DNA from: Lates calcarifer
Lineage: Eukaryota; Chordata; Actinopteri; Centropomidae
Direction of reading: 5' to 3'
NCBI RefSeq assembly: GCF_001640805.2
Contig: NC_066850.1
Span: 16,923,036-16,987,035 of the forward strand
DNA length: 64,000 bases
Shown: one piece after another, positions 25,676-40,200 of the stretch
Position numbering within the stretch: the first letter of the stretch is position 1
Layout of the letters: every line of letters starts with the position of its first letter
Notes under the pieces: generated by a model
The model's input: only the letters and a program-made list of their open reading frames with translations
What the model was told of the DNA's origin: nothing
Database searches by the model: none
Made by a program: the position numbers and the translations under genes

Positions 25676-28600
25676 CTGCAAGAGGAAGAAAGAAGAGTTA
25701 GACTGCAGCTTCAGGTGGGCTCACTTCTCTTAGAAAGAACAAACAAACAGCAGGGGTCGACAGAGAGCTGACCTCACGGCATGCTGATATATTATCACTT
25801 GGCCACATGCTCAAAGTTCGCAGTAAAATGTCTCAACAACTGCTGGACAGATTGTCATGAAATGTGGATCAGACATTCATGATCCCCTCAGGATAAACTA
25901 CAATAACTTTGGTGATCCTCTGATGTTTCCTCTAGTGCCATCATGAGGTCACATTTTGTTTAGGATCGGTGACCAAATACCAAAAGAACTAATGACATTC
26001 CCATCAGCCTCAGCTGTACTTTGCTAATTAGGAAATGTTAGCATGCTAGCATTTGACAACATGGCTGTAGACTCTTGTATTTCTCTAAATGACGATAATA
26101 AGGATAATAACAATTACAGTTGTTGTTATGTTACTCATTTTACTGCTGTATTGTATTCTCTTTCTTTTGACTTGATTGGTAAAGCTGTTTTGTTCTTCAT
26201 AGCAATAATAAGGACCAATATGGCAAGAGAATGAGAGGCAGTCTGAGTGTAATTTATAACCAAATAGAAAACATCAAGATGGAGAAATAAAAAAGCTGGT
26301 GTTACAAGTTCTTCAAAATGCCATGCAGAATGGCACAAACACTTAAAATATAGTAGAAACAGAGAGGAGGTGGAGTAATGGACAGAGTAAGCATACTGAC
26401 AGACAAGTTAAGATAGTGTTATTCATAATTCAAGTTTCCATGCATGGAGGGAATGATGCCGAGAGAAAAAGAGAAGTCTATTAAAAGATAAGGATGAGTC
26501 TATAATTTAAGGGGGAATGAGCTGTCCAGAGCTGGCAGTGCAAACATTATAAAAACAAAAAAGAAGAAGAAGAAGAAGTCAATGAAAGATGCTTACACGC
26601 TACGAATACAAGCTGGAATGATGTTATCGAGATGGAGCAGGGAGAATTGATTATGACAATGTATCATTTTCTGTGTAGGACTAATGTGCACTCTAATGTA
26701 AGATAACCTGTTGATAGCCTTGTCTTTGAATATAGGGGCATTTCCATGATGGAATGTGTAATCCTTTTAAACAACATGGCCTCCTGCTTCTCTCTGACGT
26801 CGAAAGCATCTCACAGGTGAACAAAAAGCTGTCAAACCTGACTATTTGTGAGCAAAAACGCTGGAGCTTTTGTCTTTTATTTGTCATGACAGGGCAGCAC
26901 AGTTGGACATCTTCTCAGTTGTTCTAATGTTGCTTTTGTACCTCAAAACTGTCAACTACAATCCATCATTTACAGTGCACAGGTTTCCATCCAGGTATTC
27001 ATCTTTTCCTTGGACAAATATGGATAGACAGGAAGGGAATGAGAGGGACTTGTGTGCAAAGTCAGTTGTCAGTTCTTCAAAAAAACAGATACATTTGATT
27101 TCCAAATTTTGGGAAAAGAAAAGAAAAATGAAAGAGAGAAATACAACAAAGTGCAAATCCATCATGCCACGTCCTTCTCTGTTGACTGTATCTGGTTCCT
27201 TAATGATGTCTGAGTGGCAAGAGAGAGGAAGCGTCTACAAAATAAAGAAGTTTGATCTCCTGACATCCCCATGCTCGCCTTGATCTGTCTTGGTGTCAAT
27301 TTCTCCAATTACACCTCCTTTACAGAGGCACCAAACAGAAGCATACAGCTGAAAATGACTGTCTGGAACTTCAGTTTGTAGTGGGTGCTAGCACCACAAG
27401 TTTATTGTCATTCTCACACGTGAGCAAAATTCATGCTCCAACATGTGCAACTGTGCAATTTTCTTTCATGCAGTAACAATACGTGGGTCCAGTAATGGGC
27501 AAAAACATCTTCCCTTTCTTGTCCTAAACCTCTCTTACTTTTTTTTCTGTGAAGCTAGCTATTTGAGCTTATGAGCTATTTCACTTCATTGAGCCGATAC
27601 TGTAGAAGTTTGTTTGTGTATGGGTGTACGGGGGTGGAGGATTATGATACTCAGTGTTCCATTACACTTGTATGCTTACCCAGTGGTGCTGGTTAGTGTG
27701 CACTCTTTGGAAATAAAAAGATGTTGAAAAAATGAACAAATGTTTGTAGCACTTTTATCCAAAGTGCTCCTGATTCAGCCACGCACTCACACACTGATGG
27801 CAGTGAGCTACTATGCAAGGTGGTGGCCCGTCCATCAGGAGCAATAACTGTCTCCCTCAAGGACACGATGAACATTGAGGAGCTGGGAATCAAACCACCA
27901 ACCCTGTGATGAATGGACCTCCTGAGCCACAGCTGCCCTTGCAGGTTTGACACTGCTAAGGTCTGTGTAATTCATGTAAATAATGTAAAATAATTACTTG
28001 TTAAAGCAAAAAAAGAAAAGAAAAGAAAGAAACATTGCAAAAGTTGCTCTCCTTAATGACAGACAGGCTCTACAGAGCAGCAGAACACTACTTATCTGAG
28101 TCAAACCTGACAGTGAATGTGAAAAATTATTTGTGTGCAATGATGCAAATGACTGAGTTCAGTAAAAGACACAGGTTTACTAAACTCAGATGCTGTAAGT
28201 TTTAGCCTCTCTCTCATTTCTCTGTTGTTAACAGTCAGGTAGCAGATTCTCATGTTTGCTCATCACTTTCACCACAAAAGCTCCACAATTGCACAAAGTC
28301 CACAATTACCTGCATCTGTATGAGGTGATTTAGTGTCCTTCTTTCTGTTGTTAGCTCTAAATTAACAAAAAAGTGACCTCCTTGAGTGTTCTCATGATTA
28401 TTCGTTACATCATGCAAATCAAGTAGAGCTCTCTGATGAGCCCTCTGGAGGCAATTCCTCCAGTAACATGCATATGTAAATGCATGGTTATAAAGCAAGT
28501 ATATCTGCGGCCTTAGTGGGTGTTAGAGTGACTCAGAGCTTTAGAAAACATTTCATTCCCTTGTCCTGATCTTTGCCTTACCACAATTTTATGATCCTAC

Positions 28601-31600
28601 CATCGAACATTAAAGTCAAACAGGATGCACCTGACCCCAGTCCCACTGCAAAGGGTTTGAATATTTACTGAATGAGAGATTTCAGATTTTATTTGTAATA
28701 AATTTGCAAACATTTCTAAAAACATGTTTTTACACTATAAACCTGCAACACTATGAAGTGTGCAAAAAGTGAAGGGATCTGAATACTTTGGGGCCCCTGT
28801 ATTTATCATGATTTTGTCAGTGTGGTATAATTACGCATTTTCTCATATAGAATCCATTTTAAGCTGTATTTTCTGGGAGACACTAAGTTCCCTTTTCTGT
28901 TTGCTCAGATTTACTTCTCTGAGCCCCCTCTGCCTCTGTGCCTCAATTAAGTACGTAAGTATACACAACCCTCAATCCTGTGCTTAGAAAAACCTACAAA
29001 TCCTGCCTGAAAGAACACACGGTATTGCTTAATGTCACTCTATTGCTACTTTAGAACACTGCAGGTATTTATCATCTGAGCATAATTGGATTTAGCTGTG
29101 CTCTTTGAAATAACTGCTCACTGAAATGCTTGATTTGCAGACCGTTACAAGCTGTTTCACTTCGTTGATCTGATATTGTAGAATAACTTATTCGAGTGCA
29201 TGACCTGAATAAAATTATACTCAGAAAACGACTTGAATTCACATAGACGCCAATATTATATTATGGCTTTTCGTTTGTATTTAAGTTTGTTCCATGGCTT
29301 TTAATAGTGAAGAAATGTGGTACACAAAATAAGTCAACTTTTGTGAAACACTGGGCCTCTTGCAAGTACCACTCATACAAATACTTATAAAGACTTATTC
29401 TTTAAGGATAAAACCGGCAATTTTCTATGTTTTGAGTGAAAAAAGGAATAATGAATTTGTCTCACTAACAAGAACTATGCTTGTGTCCAAGCCTGAAATA
29501 TTATCTTATTCCTCTGTGCCACAGATCTCCACCAGGACAACAACTGGACTTCAAGGTTAAAAAAAAGGACATTTTGCACTTTCAAGACTGCTAAGCACTC
29601 GACTTTTGGAGATCATCTTCTGAAATATGAAAGTTGCTCCGGATGTTTTTTTCACATCCTGCTAGTGTAGTTGTAATTTGTAAGCCTGTCAAACGGTCAT
29701 GTGAAATGACCATGATTAAATGTCCTTGTCTGGAATAACTGACAATAATTAATGTTTACCATGATGAATAATGCTGGATTACTATTTCTTATTTCATGGG
29801 CTCATTGGGTTGTTTTTGTAGTAATGCATATATGTTGATTATCATGGCAATTGGTCAAAATTCAACACTTGGGAGCATTCAGGTCAGCCCTGCAGACAAT
29901 ACTTGTTAGTGGGATACATTTGGTATTGTTTTGGTCTTTTTATGGGATTTGCAGACTATAACAAAATATAGAGAATCACCAACCTTATCCTTCAAGTGGC
30001 ACAAACAAGATTCAAGAGAACTCATCTAGTTCACCATTTATGAGTTTCACTAAAGCAGAAACAAAGTGTTTTCTATTGCACTTGACGGACAGGTAGGCAG
30101 CATTTGCCTGTGCGGCTCAGTCATGGCTCAGCCAGCATTGTTTCAGGTGACAGGAATACAGGTATAAATACATGTTTGCAGCTCATTTAGATGCGGTAAC
30201 AGATATTTTGAGGCTGTACTTTAATATGCCCAACTTTTTGCGGCTTCTAACTTTTGTTGTGATCGTTCATTTTATATGCCGATATAGCTGAGCTCACTGC
30301 ACAGCTGCTGTCAACCTGTATTTTTGTTTCTTTGTTATAATTATTTTATCTGCAGCTCAGCAGCTTGGTAATCACTATTTCCTCTGTGGATAGAGTTTAT
30401 TCAGTCATCATACTTTCTTGTCTTTCACATCAAGTCTTTTAAATTCATAAGTTTAACACTTAAAAATATTAATATGGTCTGTTTTACTGCTCTGGCATTG
30501 TACCAGATCAACCAGATTGTTTTTGCTTTAATGTTTCAGTTTAAGTCAGGTCTTCAGAGGCTCTGGCCGACCTAGCCACTCGCTGCAATCATTCTTTTAG
30601 ACTAAAATGGTCCTGTAGAGCTGTTAATGAACACAGTGGTGCTTCAGAAAACCTAACTTAGTTTGAATCATTGTGCTCACCTAATGTTCATATTGTGAAA
30701 CCTAAGTACTTGACCTCTCAGTGGAAAGAGAAGTGAAAGAAAACCAGGAAGGTACTGCTCTGTCAGGTAGTGAGTTTAGATGATTATAATAGAGAATCTC
30801 AGTCTCTAACCTCCTTGTTATATTCTGTTTTTGTGTGCCCTACCCTTGAGTTGGTTTGGGGACCAATAGCTCATCTGAAAGATAGAGATCAAGCAACATT
30901 CTCACAGCTTAAATGTGCCAGATTTCCAATCTGTCAAGATAACACCGTTAATATCTGATATCCAGCCTTCACTGGAATAATGAGGTTTGTGCCTCAGAGC
31001 AGGAAGTGTTCTGTTCTTAAAGTGTCTTCAACACGGCCATCATTGGTTTGTATTTGATCATATTCTGACCTCACGACCTTTAGCCTTAGTATTATAAAAT
31101 GTCTCAGTACCATGATTCACAAGAACATTACATAACCAAGGTCATGCATATTCATCACTGCTCAACTGCTGCTGTAACCTTTTCAGACAGTTTCTTTTTG
31201 ACACCTCTGTGGGTTATTGCTCTATGTTGCCTTAGTTTATTTTGCATTTCCTCATTCTATACGCTGTGGGTTTATAAAGTCTTGTTATATCGTCTTGTTG
31301 CATAGTTATATTTTCATGCTGTATGTCCTTGGTTATTCATTCACTGTAGATTTGTGTAAAGTCATCAACCATGTATGCCAACATCTGCATAACTCTAGTC
31401 AGTTTAACTATGTTCTTTCTCTTTTCTGCTCACTGACTGTACTGTGAGGCATGCAGAGATATCACAATGACTCAAGCTATTCTGCAGAAATGTTTCAATT
31501 TCTCCCCTAATTTTCTATGGCTTTCACTGTAAAAAGAACATTATCAAACCGCACCATGTGCAATTTCCGCTTATCGCCACTATTAAAGAAACAGACTGCT

Positions 31601-34600
31601 ACAGTACTTTTTACTTTAACTGAATGACAATATCAAATTCCACCATGTCACTGACAATTCTTCCAAAATGTGTCTCACTTCACATCGAGCACAGAGCTGA
31701 AATGTTAAACCATACAGGTCTGTATATACTGAATCTGAAATAGATACAAGTCTGGGTTAGGTCATTTATTTCTTTACTTAGGGTTATAGAAGGACACCAA
31801 ATGAAATTCATCTGCATGGATATGGTGATTACACATTCAGATATGCAGAAGTGACTGAAGCTACTGACAGCCATAACTAACGCAGCGGTCTAGCACATTA
31901 AAGTGTCTGAACTGGGCCACTTTATTTCTCTCTTAGCTGGTGCTGAAACAATCTATTCCAAACAAGTCAAGTCCATTTTATTTTTTTTTTATTTTGTTAT
32001 TTCAGGGCACTTTTTATACAGTGCACGACTAGCCTGTACTCTTTAAAATATTTGCTTTTTTACAGAGATCAACATTCCCCCATGAGCAAACTCTTTGTGT
32101 CAGTGGCAAGGAAAAAACTCTCTTTTAATAGGAAGAAACCTCGAGCAGATCCAGGCTGTGGGTGGACAGCCATCTACCTTGACCGGTTGGGTTGACATGA
32201 GAAAAAGATTAAAATAAATGGCCTTTGCAAAATCAGTGATTAATAAATTACCATGGGGGCACATCATTACACACCACCATTTTGCACACTCAATATGTTG
32301 AGCTTCTGGTTCATTTGAGGTTACTGTGAGACAGGATGATGAGCCTGGGTTGAAGCATAGCTGGAGAGGCTCACTGAATATGTACACTTTTAATAATCCT
32401 CAAATACCCACACATTTGTTTACATAGATAATGATACACAGTATTATACTGCAAGATGCACACAGACACAAGTCCTCTGGATTGTGCAGGGTAGCCATCA
32501 GCTTCTCCATGGCCCTATGACACTCTAAAATCTCTGCCTATTTTTCTCCCTCACACTGTAGCCGGTTCAGAGGAGCTGCCACATCAGCACAGTATAAACG
32601 TACACACACACACACATATATATATATACTATACCAGCCTATGAGCCCCATCTATGATATAGTCTCAACCGTCCAAATGTTCGCCAGCTTCACCAACCCC
32701 ATAGCAGTGTGTGCATTCCCATCAGTCAACAAAAAGGGCCGGCCTTCACCTATGACCATCTTTTCCTTTCCTAAGGCCATGTGGGGAATCATGTCTTGAC
32801 CATCTCTAAGTCTCAGGGGCGGTTTTGGGGGCTTTTCAGGGAGCTTCTGGCTATTTACTTAAGCACAATACTCCTTTTTGGCTGCTCAGTCAGCCACCAT
32901 TGACTTAATCTTGACTAGTTCTGTTGTATGATCGGTGCCTCACATGCTGCTGACTAAGGAAGCCGTCCATTATCCTCCTGACCATCTCAGACTCTGCTTA
33001 TATCTGGTTTCCAATTCAAGCACAACGCTATAATCATATGCAAATTACGTAATACACTGGTCGGGGGAACCAAAACCCTTAATTTTCCCCCCACTCCTGA
33101 AATGTAATCAGTGAGTAAAAAGGCACTCAGCAAGACAACTCCAAAGTCTTTCCAGTCTCTTATTTTAGCCTTTTCTGCCATCCACCAGCTTCTCCAAGGT
33201 TTCACATTGCTCCACAAAGTTGAAAACTTGTGTTTCATCTCTATTTTCTCCAAATGTTGGCGATCTAATGCAGAGAGGGGGCTTAGCATACACTGATTGG
33301 GAAACCCCCCCTAGTGATTTAACTAACATCAAGTGACCAGTGATCAAGTCAGGAACTGCTTGAGGTGTTTGGGGTGCACTGGTAACGCTCAGCTTTCTCA
33401 GGTATCTTTTCCATTTCTTGTCCCCCCTAAGCATGCAGTCCACCACTGCCTGCTCCAACTGCTATATATATATATATGTTGATTAAACATTTTCTCCTAA
33501 GCTTTAAACCTCTGGTCTGCATATCCTCCAAGGCTCTCCTCTCTAATCACAGCAATGTTACTTAATGTTTTGCAGTCCTGAATACATTTTCCAAAGGGAA
33601 CTGAGCTCACGAGACCACAGTAGGCTAAGATTTTTGGTATTCTGACCTAAAGTTGATCTCTGTTTTTCAGCTTCAACTGTTATGGTCCTCCCCTCAATTC
33701 CTTTTCCTCCTCATGGATGAGACTTGACCATAAAGAGGGCTATATCCCCTTTTTTCAGCTAAGATTTTTCAGAGCTCCCAAACCAATTCTCTGCCTCCTT
33801 TGTTGTCTGGGCCACACCCCTACACCTGCAATACCTGTGACCTGGAACAGGAAACTACACTTGGCTTAATAACGGAAAAGCATGGCTGACAGGTATAGAG
33901 TATAATTAAACGTTTAACCTTGCAAGGATTTTTTGTATTAAACTTTCTCATTTGCATATAGTACTCTTCCCCTCACACTTGTGGCAGTGTCCCAATGTGA
34001 TGATCTATCTGGTACTGAAGCACCCAGCTCTACTGGCTACAGACTTAATTGACTTGGAAAGTCTCCAACTCCTCAGTGGCCAGGATTCCATCTTAATGTT
34101 CCATATCTACATTAAAGATTTAGAGAAGTCTTAAAAAGCCTTTGAGCAAAGCAAGCATTTGATGCATACACAAAAACATATCAACTAAATTCTTAAAATT
34201 CCACACAGTTAAGACAGATCGTGGTGCACCTGAAAAAGTAAGAGGGGGTCATTCATTATTCAGGTCGCTTCTTTGTAATTATCTTGACTGCTGCCAAAAC
34301 AAAAGCGTACTGAAGTCAGATTTCTTCAGGCATTGCCCAAAGCCACATTGCTCTAGGAATTCATAGGGTACACACAGCTGTATCTCCTCCCTCACTACAA
34401 AAAGGAAACACAGATTCATCTTTCACAGGAACTTGTTCATATTCCTACTGACAAGAAAATAATGTTTGCTCCTGAATAATACTGGAAATCATCTGTGCAG
34501 GTACACATGATGAGCTTGTGCAAGCACAAAAATAAGCTTTTTGCTAAAGTTCACAATGCAAGCTTGCATTCTGCAGTCACAGATTATGGTGATTCTGTGT

Positions 34601-37218
34601 ACATGTATAGAGACAGTATACCAAACCAAATTAACCAGTTTGTATAAAAATATATTCCTATCTTTTCTCTCTCCTATCCTTACTTATGTTACCATTTCTA
34701 AAATTAAAGCTACTATATATAACTTTTTTTAGTTGAAACATGCACCAACACATATGTTAATGTGGAGAGGTGCTATCAAAGGCTTCTGTGACCCAGACAA
34801 ATTAAACAGCCTGGTGGGAAAGCAGTTCCCTCCTAAAGTTTCTGAGCCAGCCTTGGCCTTCTAAACAATCAGAGGGGGCCACAGTCAGGGGCAGGAGCTC
34901 ATGGCTGCCAATCAATACATGCACATGGTTGTGATCTACAACTGCTCTCACAACAAGCCTTCATGCTCAGCATTAGCTGAGACACCATGAGGATGTACTG
35001 TAGGTGAAGGCTGAGTAGAGCTTAATAAGGGAAGGGAGAGGGAGGGATGGAAGAGAAGTGGTTTGCTGTTGAGTCTCATACTACTGCTAGCTAGATTTCC
35101 AGAACATGCATATTGTAGCTTTAATGTAGGTGATAGTGAAAATCTGGTTCAGAAACAATCTGCTAGAAACTATTTGCTATCTGAAAGCCATTACACAGTG
35201 ATTCCAAAACACAAGTGACTGTATACTGTAAAGTACAACAATTTAATTCTGCACTGACTGACTTTGTTAAAACTTGAAGGCAGTGATGATGAGCTAAAAA
35301 CACAAAACTGACATATTATCAGCTTCTGCATCTGCCCACCTGTCCATAATGTGGGGCAAACAAACATCAGATTGTTTTTCACCTATGAAGATGTTCTAAC
35401 CAAGTGAACAGGCTGAGCAACATGCCACTTGTTTGAAAAACTGCTTGCCCTGGCTCTATTTCAGTGAAAGTTTCATGCACTTGCCCCACTTCCAACCTTA
35501 GTTATATCATATTTTAGAGTTAATTAGTTAATCAATATCACTCTTTATTATGGCCTATATACTGAGCCTGTATCAAACAAAACACACAAATCACACAATA
35601 TACAAATTACAAAAAAATCATCATTTTAGGCTGTGGAAATTATTCAAACTTACTCATTTTAAGAGGAAGAAATCACAAGTGGAGCAAAAAAAACCACACA
35701 CTACATCACTTATAGTATATTATGACAATTTTTCACTCTCCATCTGCTAGTGTCCACTCGCTGTATGTTAAAAAGAGGTGTTGGTCAACAGTTAAACTAT
35801 CTATAAATGTAGATAGTTATATTCTGCTATTGTTACTACAAGTGGGCATCTAGGTAAGGTCAGTCAAAGGCACAAACCAGTGCGCTAGTTAACATCTCTG
35901 TTTCTGAGTCTATATACAAATCATGGTGCATGTGTCCCTAGCAGGACATCATGGAGGAATCTGCTGCTATCCCAAAAAAAAAAAAAAAAAAAAAGACACC
36001 ACTGTGGTCATGAAGTTTGCCAAAGTGCAGCTTATCTCCTCACAATGCTACAGAGAACTGATGAAAGGACTGATGAAACTAAGGTTGAATTGCTTAGGAA
36101 GATCTCGTGTGGTGACAGCACTATGTTTGGTGTCAAAAGGGCACTGCATACAAATATGAAAACATCATCCCAGAAGTGCAGTATGGTGAAGGGAGCATCA
36201 TGATTTGGGGCTATTTTGCTGCCTCTAAGTTTGGACAGGAGTAAATTGAATTCCTGAGTATATCAAAGAATCTCACAAGATAATGTCAGGGCAGCTGTCC
36301 ACCAGCTCAAGCTCAGTGGAATTTGCCTCATGCAGCAGAACAATGACCCTAAAAATCAAAGTAAATCTGATTCAAAGGTTTCACATACTTTTTCTTGCCA
36401 CTGTATAAATACTTATCTATACATATCCAAACATCCAGCAAACACAGAGGAAGATTATTATTCATTTAGAGTCGTGTTTATGGCCTCTTGATGTCCAATT
36501 GTATAGCATTCACTCTAACGCTAAATGCTAAATGTTCACCAGCTAGTCTTTAACTGTGTCTGTCAGGTAGTGGCTTCATCAGGGCCTTTTTCCTGAAGAC
36601 AGCTGCCTGCTGCTGCTGGAAACGAGGCTGATGAAAGTGGTGAAAGTGGAAAAACAAATATGTTGTGGACCAACTTATTGGTAGAAGTTGGTAGAAGCAT
36701 CCCTGAGCTCCAAGACACTATTACCTGCAGAGTTGGGTGATAATTTAAACAGACACTGGTACAATTTAAAGTACCAGTGTCTGCCTTTTTCTTCATGTGT
36801 TTTGTTTTGAGGTGAAATCAAACAAAATAAAACGCCTTAAAGCAGCTTTAATACCTGATACATTAACACTATGGATTGTGAAAAAGGCCCCTGAGCTTGA
36901 ATACTTTGATGTGAAATGATGAGTGATGAATGTAAAACAGACCATTTTAGAATTCTAAAGCCTCTTGCATTTTAAAGAGCCCTGGCATTAAAGTCATATG
37001 CTCACCTGCAGCATAGCAGCAGCCAGGTAGACAGACATAAAGATGGGTGTCAGGGTGGTGTGGCCACTCTTCATCAGGTGGATGGTGTAGAGGAAGATTA
37101 GGTGACCAGGGATCACCAAAAGGAGAAGCACCTGAGCAGATCTGTGATTGGCTCCTGAGAAAATAAGAAGTGAGGAAACCATGTCACTGCAAGAGAAAAC
37201 AAACTGTTGAAAATTGCG

Positions 37219-37255
<37 letters not shown>

Positions 37256-40200
37256 AAAATACAAGATTGAATAGCTTGGTGACAAATTGCACTGGTTGAA
37301 TCAGCCCACCTACTGTCCCCGGGATTCAGAGTCCTGCTGGTTTTCATTCCAGACTTCTAACAAGAAATTAATTTACACCTGGGAGAGCAGGGGATAGCAA
37401 TTAACTGCCTGCTAGGATAGAAAAACAGCAGCGCAGCAGCTCACCAGGAAAACAGCTGAAAACCACTGTTTCAAATGGTGAAGTTGCAGCACAATTTAAA
37501 GCCTGTTTATAATCCTGACAGCATGATATAGAAATGTGTATTTGTGATTAAAATCATCAGCAACCAACATAGTCTATACACTCAATGAAGACTTTATTAG
37601 GAACCCTGTACTATTACTGGGTAGGGCTTCCCTTTGCTCTCAAAACAGCCTAAATATAGTGCTGAATGGAATGACATATTGTTACAGGCTTTATTGAAGA
37701 TTGAATCTTCTACCACATCTCCAAAGGTGTTCTATTGGATTCAGATCTGGTGACTGGGAGAGGCAGTGGCCATTCTCCTCTGACCTCTCCTATCAACAAG
37801 CTGTTTCCGTCCACAGAACTGCCGCTCCTTTTTCTCCATTCTGATGTTTGATGTGAACATTAACTGAAGCTCCTGACCTATATATGCATGATTTTATCAT
37901 TGCGCTGCTGCCGCATGATTGGCTGACTGGATAATCGTATGAATAAGCAGGATTATATACGCTCTGATTTTATTACATTGTCAGAGCGTGTGCAGGTACT
38001 GACCTGTGCCGTAGAATGTGCGGCAGGGGTAGTAGCAGCCCTTGGCCTCGTCAGGAACCTCCCCAGGGGCACAGTGGAAATGCAGGTGAGTGGAGATCCT
38101 GCTGGACTGAATAGCTACCAGGTTACCCCCAATACCTGGACATGATAGAAACATTTATTCAGCATTAATGAAGTTAATGAGACATAGACAGGTAAATACA
38201 GCTATTCATTAGCATGATTATTTTCATAATTGGTTGATCTGATGGTTATTTGAGCATTTAATTGATAAATTATTTGGTTTATTAAACATCAGAAAACACT
38301 GAAAATGCTGAAAATGTTTTCTACTGCCCTTTTCCTCCACCATGGTTTTGCAGTTGCATTCTACTGGAAATTTAGATCCACCAACTAATTATCTCAATGA
38401 ACAAGCTAAAATTAGACTTATATTCAATAGCCTCACTGTAGATACCTACAGTGTAGGTCTTAAGTTATTGCCCACCATCAGATTTCACCAACCTGATGTC
38501 ACCACAACACACAGATGGATACACTGCACATGGAAGGCCATATTGTTCTTTAATCACATTCCCTGTTTAAATTACATTTCATTTACTTTGAGGTACAGAG
38601 CGGTGATGTATTGTTATACTAGTAAATAAGAGACTATTGCTGTGCAGTTGGCAGGTTTACCTTCTTTCACTTGCAGTGATGGAAGGGCCTATTTTAACTG
38701 TGCAAGTGCAACAAGAAGCTCAGAGCAGTAGCCATCTGGAGTACAGACCACACCAGTGTTTTCACTATTATGCATTAGACAAATAAAATATTACATTAAT
38801 ACTGAGTCATAACAGGCCAGGCTGACTTGTGTAGCAGTGTATGACAATTCTTTGTAGCAGCCTGGTATCAGCTGCACCTGATTCAAGATTCAAGATTCAA
38901 TACTTTACATACAATAAGGACAAAAAACATAAAACATATAACCATTATATACATCTGTGGATGTAATAAAGGTTAACACAGTGAACAGCTGTGTGTAATG
39001 GCACTGTGGTCAGGCACAGCATTTCTCCAATAAGAAGGTACAGATTTATCAACATACAGTCTGTGTCCTGCTGCCTTCGGTTCATTAAATCCCCTGCAGG
39101 GATTAGAAACTTTTCATACAGTATAAAGCTGTTGTGGATAACACATACAGGAACAATCATTCATATACATTTATAGTTAAATGCAGACCACAAACCCAAA
39201 GAGGCAGCAGATTGATAGATGGTTCTGAGACATCTGTTCTCAGCACAAAGTCTAAGACACATTTTCCTCCAAAATACCCCCTACCAGCCTGTGCTGCCTT
39301 GTCTGAATGAATCAGCTACAGTGTAATGTGGCTATGGCAGCTTTGTGCAAGGGCTCAGTATTTACCTCAACACACAGCTAAAAATGTAGCTTAAGGGGTT
39401 GCAAGATAATTACTAGCATAAAAAACAAGAGAAGGCTAAAATCTGCAACACCAAATTATCTTTTTATTGGTCTTTCATCTGTGAGTTTTAGTTTTTTCCC
39501 CTCCCTATTTACTGGATAGTTTTGCCTTTTCAGGCCTTTAAAAATTACTGCTCCTAAGATGTTTTGTATTAAGTGGTAACCAGTGTGAACCAGTGCTGCT
39601 AGTGATAATCTGAGTGAAGCCTTTGTCTTTTTTCTATACTATCACAAACATTTACCATATTTTCCTTAGAGAGTGAAATGACAACAGTCATTTCCCTTGT
39701 TTAAAACAGCTTTGCAGTTCCATTTTCTTCATGTAAGATTTTCATTAACGTCAAGCAGATGAACAGTCGTGCGAATGTGAAATGCCATCTGTACTGACAC
39801 AGTACAGGGCTACTTTACATTCACATGCTGTGACTATCACACCTTCTCTGTAGCTAACTAACACACTAACTTCCTGTGTCTTTCATCCTTGTAACTACAG
39901 TCTGGTGATGAAGCCCTGCAGGAGAGCTCACATACTTGCAGATATAAAAAAAAAAAAAACACAGAAGCAGATGGGCACAGAGGAGCTCAGAGGAGAAGGA
40001 AGAGGATTTGTTAAGTGTCTCTTTATGTCTGTAAAAACTGTTTGGAGTGAGTGGACCTGAGCTAGAGGTTTCTTAATTCAGAATCATAAAAAAATTTTAA
40101 TATAATTTATTAATTCCAATTCTTGCTGTGCAGCAGGTAAATACATCTTCTATATGTGGGTGGCTTTCAGTAACTGAAGTGGTTGTGTACTGGAAACCAT

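Larger units (their letters stand above)
25676..37005 (-). other. slc41a2 last intron (11.3 kb)
   Basis: Largest intron. It contains a teleost repeat (25805-26075), a full SINE (27738-27938), a Tc1 end (28600-28801), a repeat with 'cagtggcaaggaaaaa' (31965-32200), a TIR element (34703-35125), a Tc1 family B body (35996-36405) and a hairpin (36750-36783). Between 29 and 31.9 kb, and between 33.5 and 34.7 kb, nothing was recognised. Confidence 0.6.
37155..38003 (-). other. slc41a2 intron between exons 8 and 9
   Basis: 849 bp. Nearly half is the Tc1 family A derivative at 37577-37950, and a 30-bp T run lies at 37222-37251. Confidence 0.85.
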
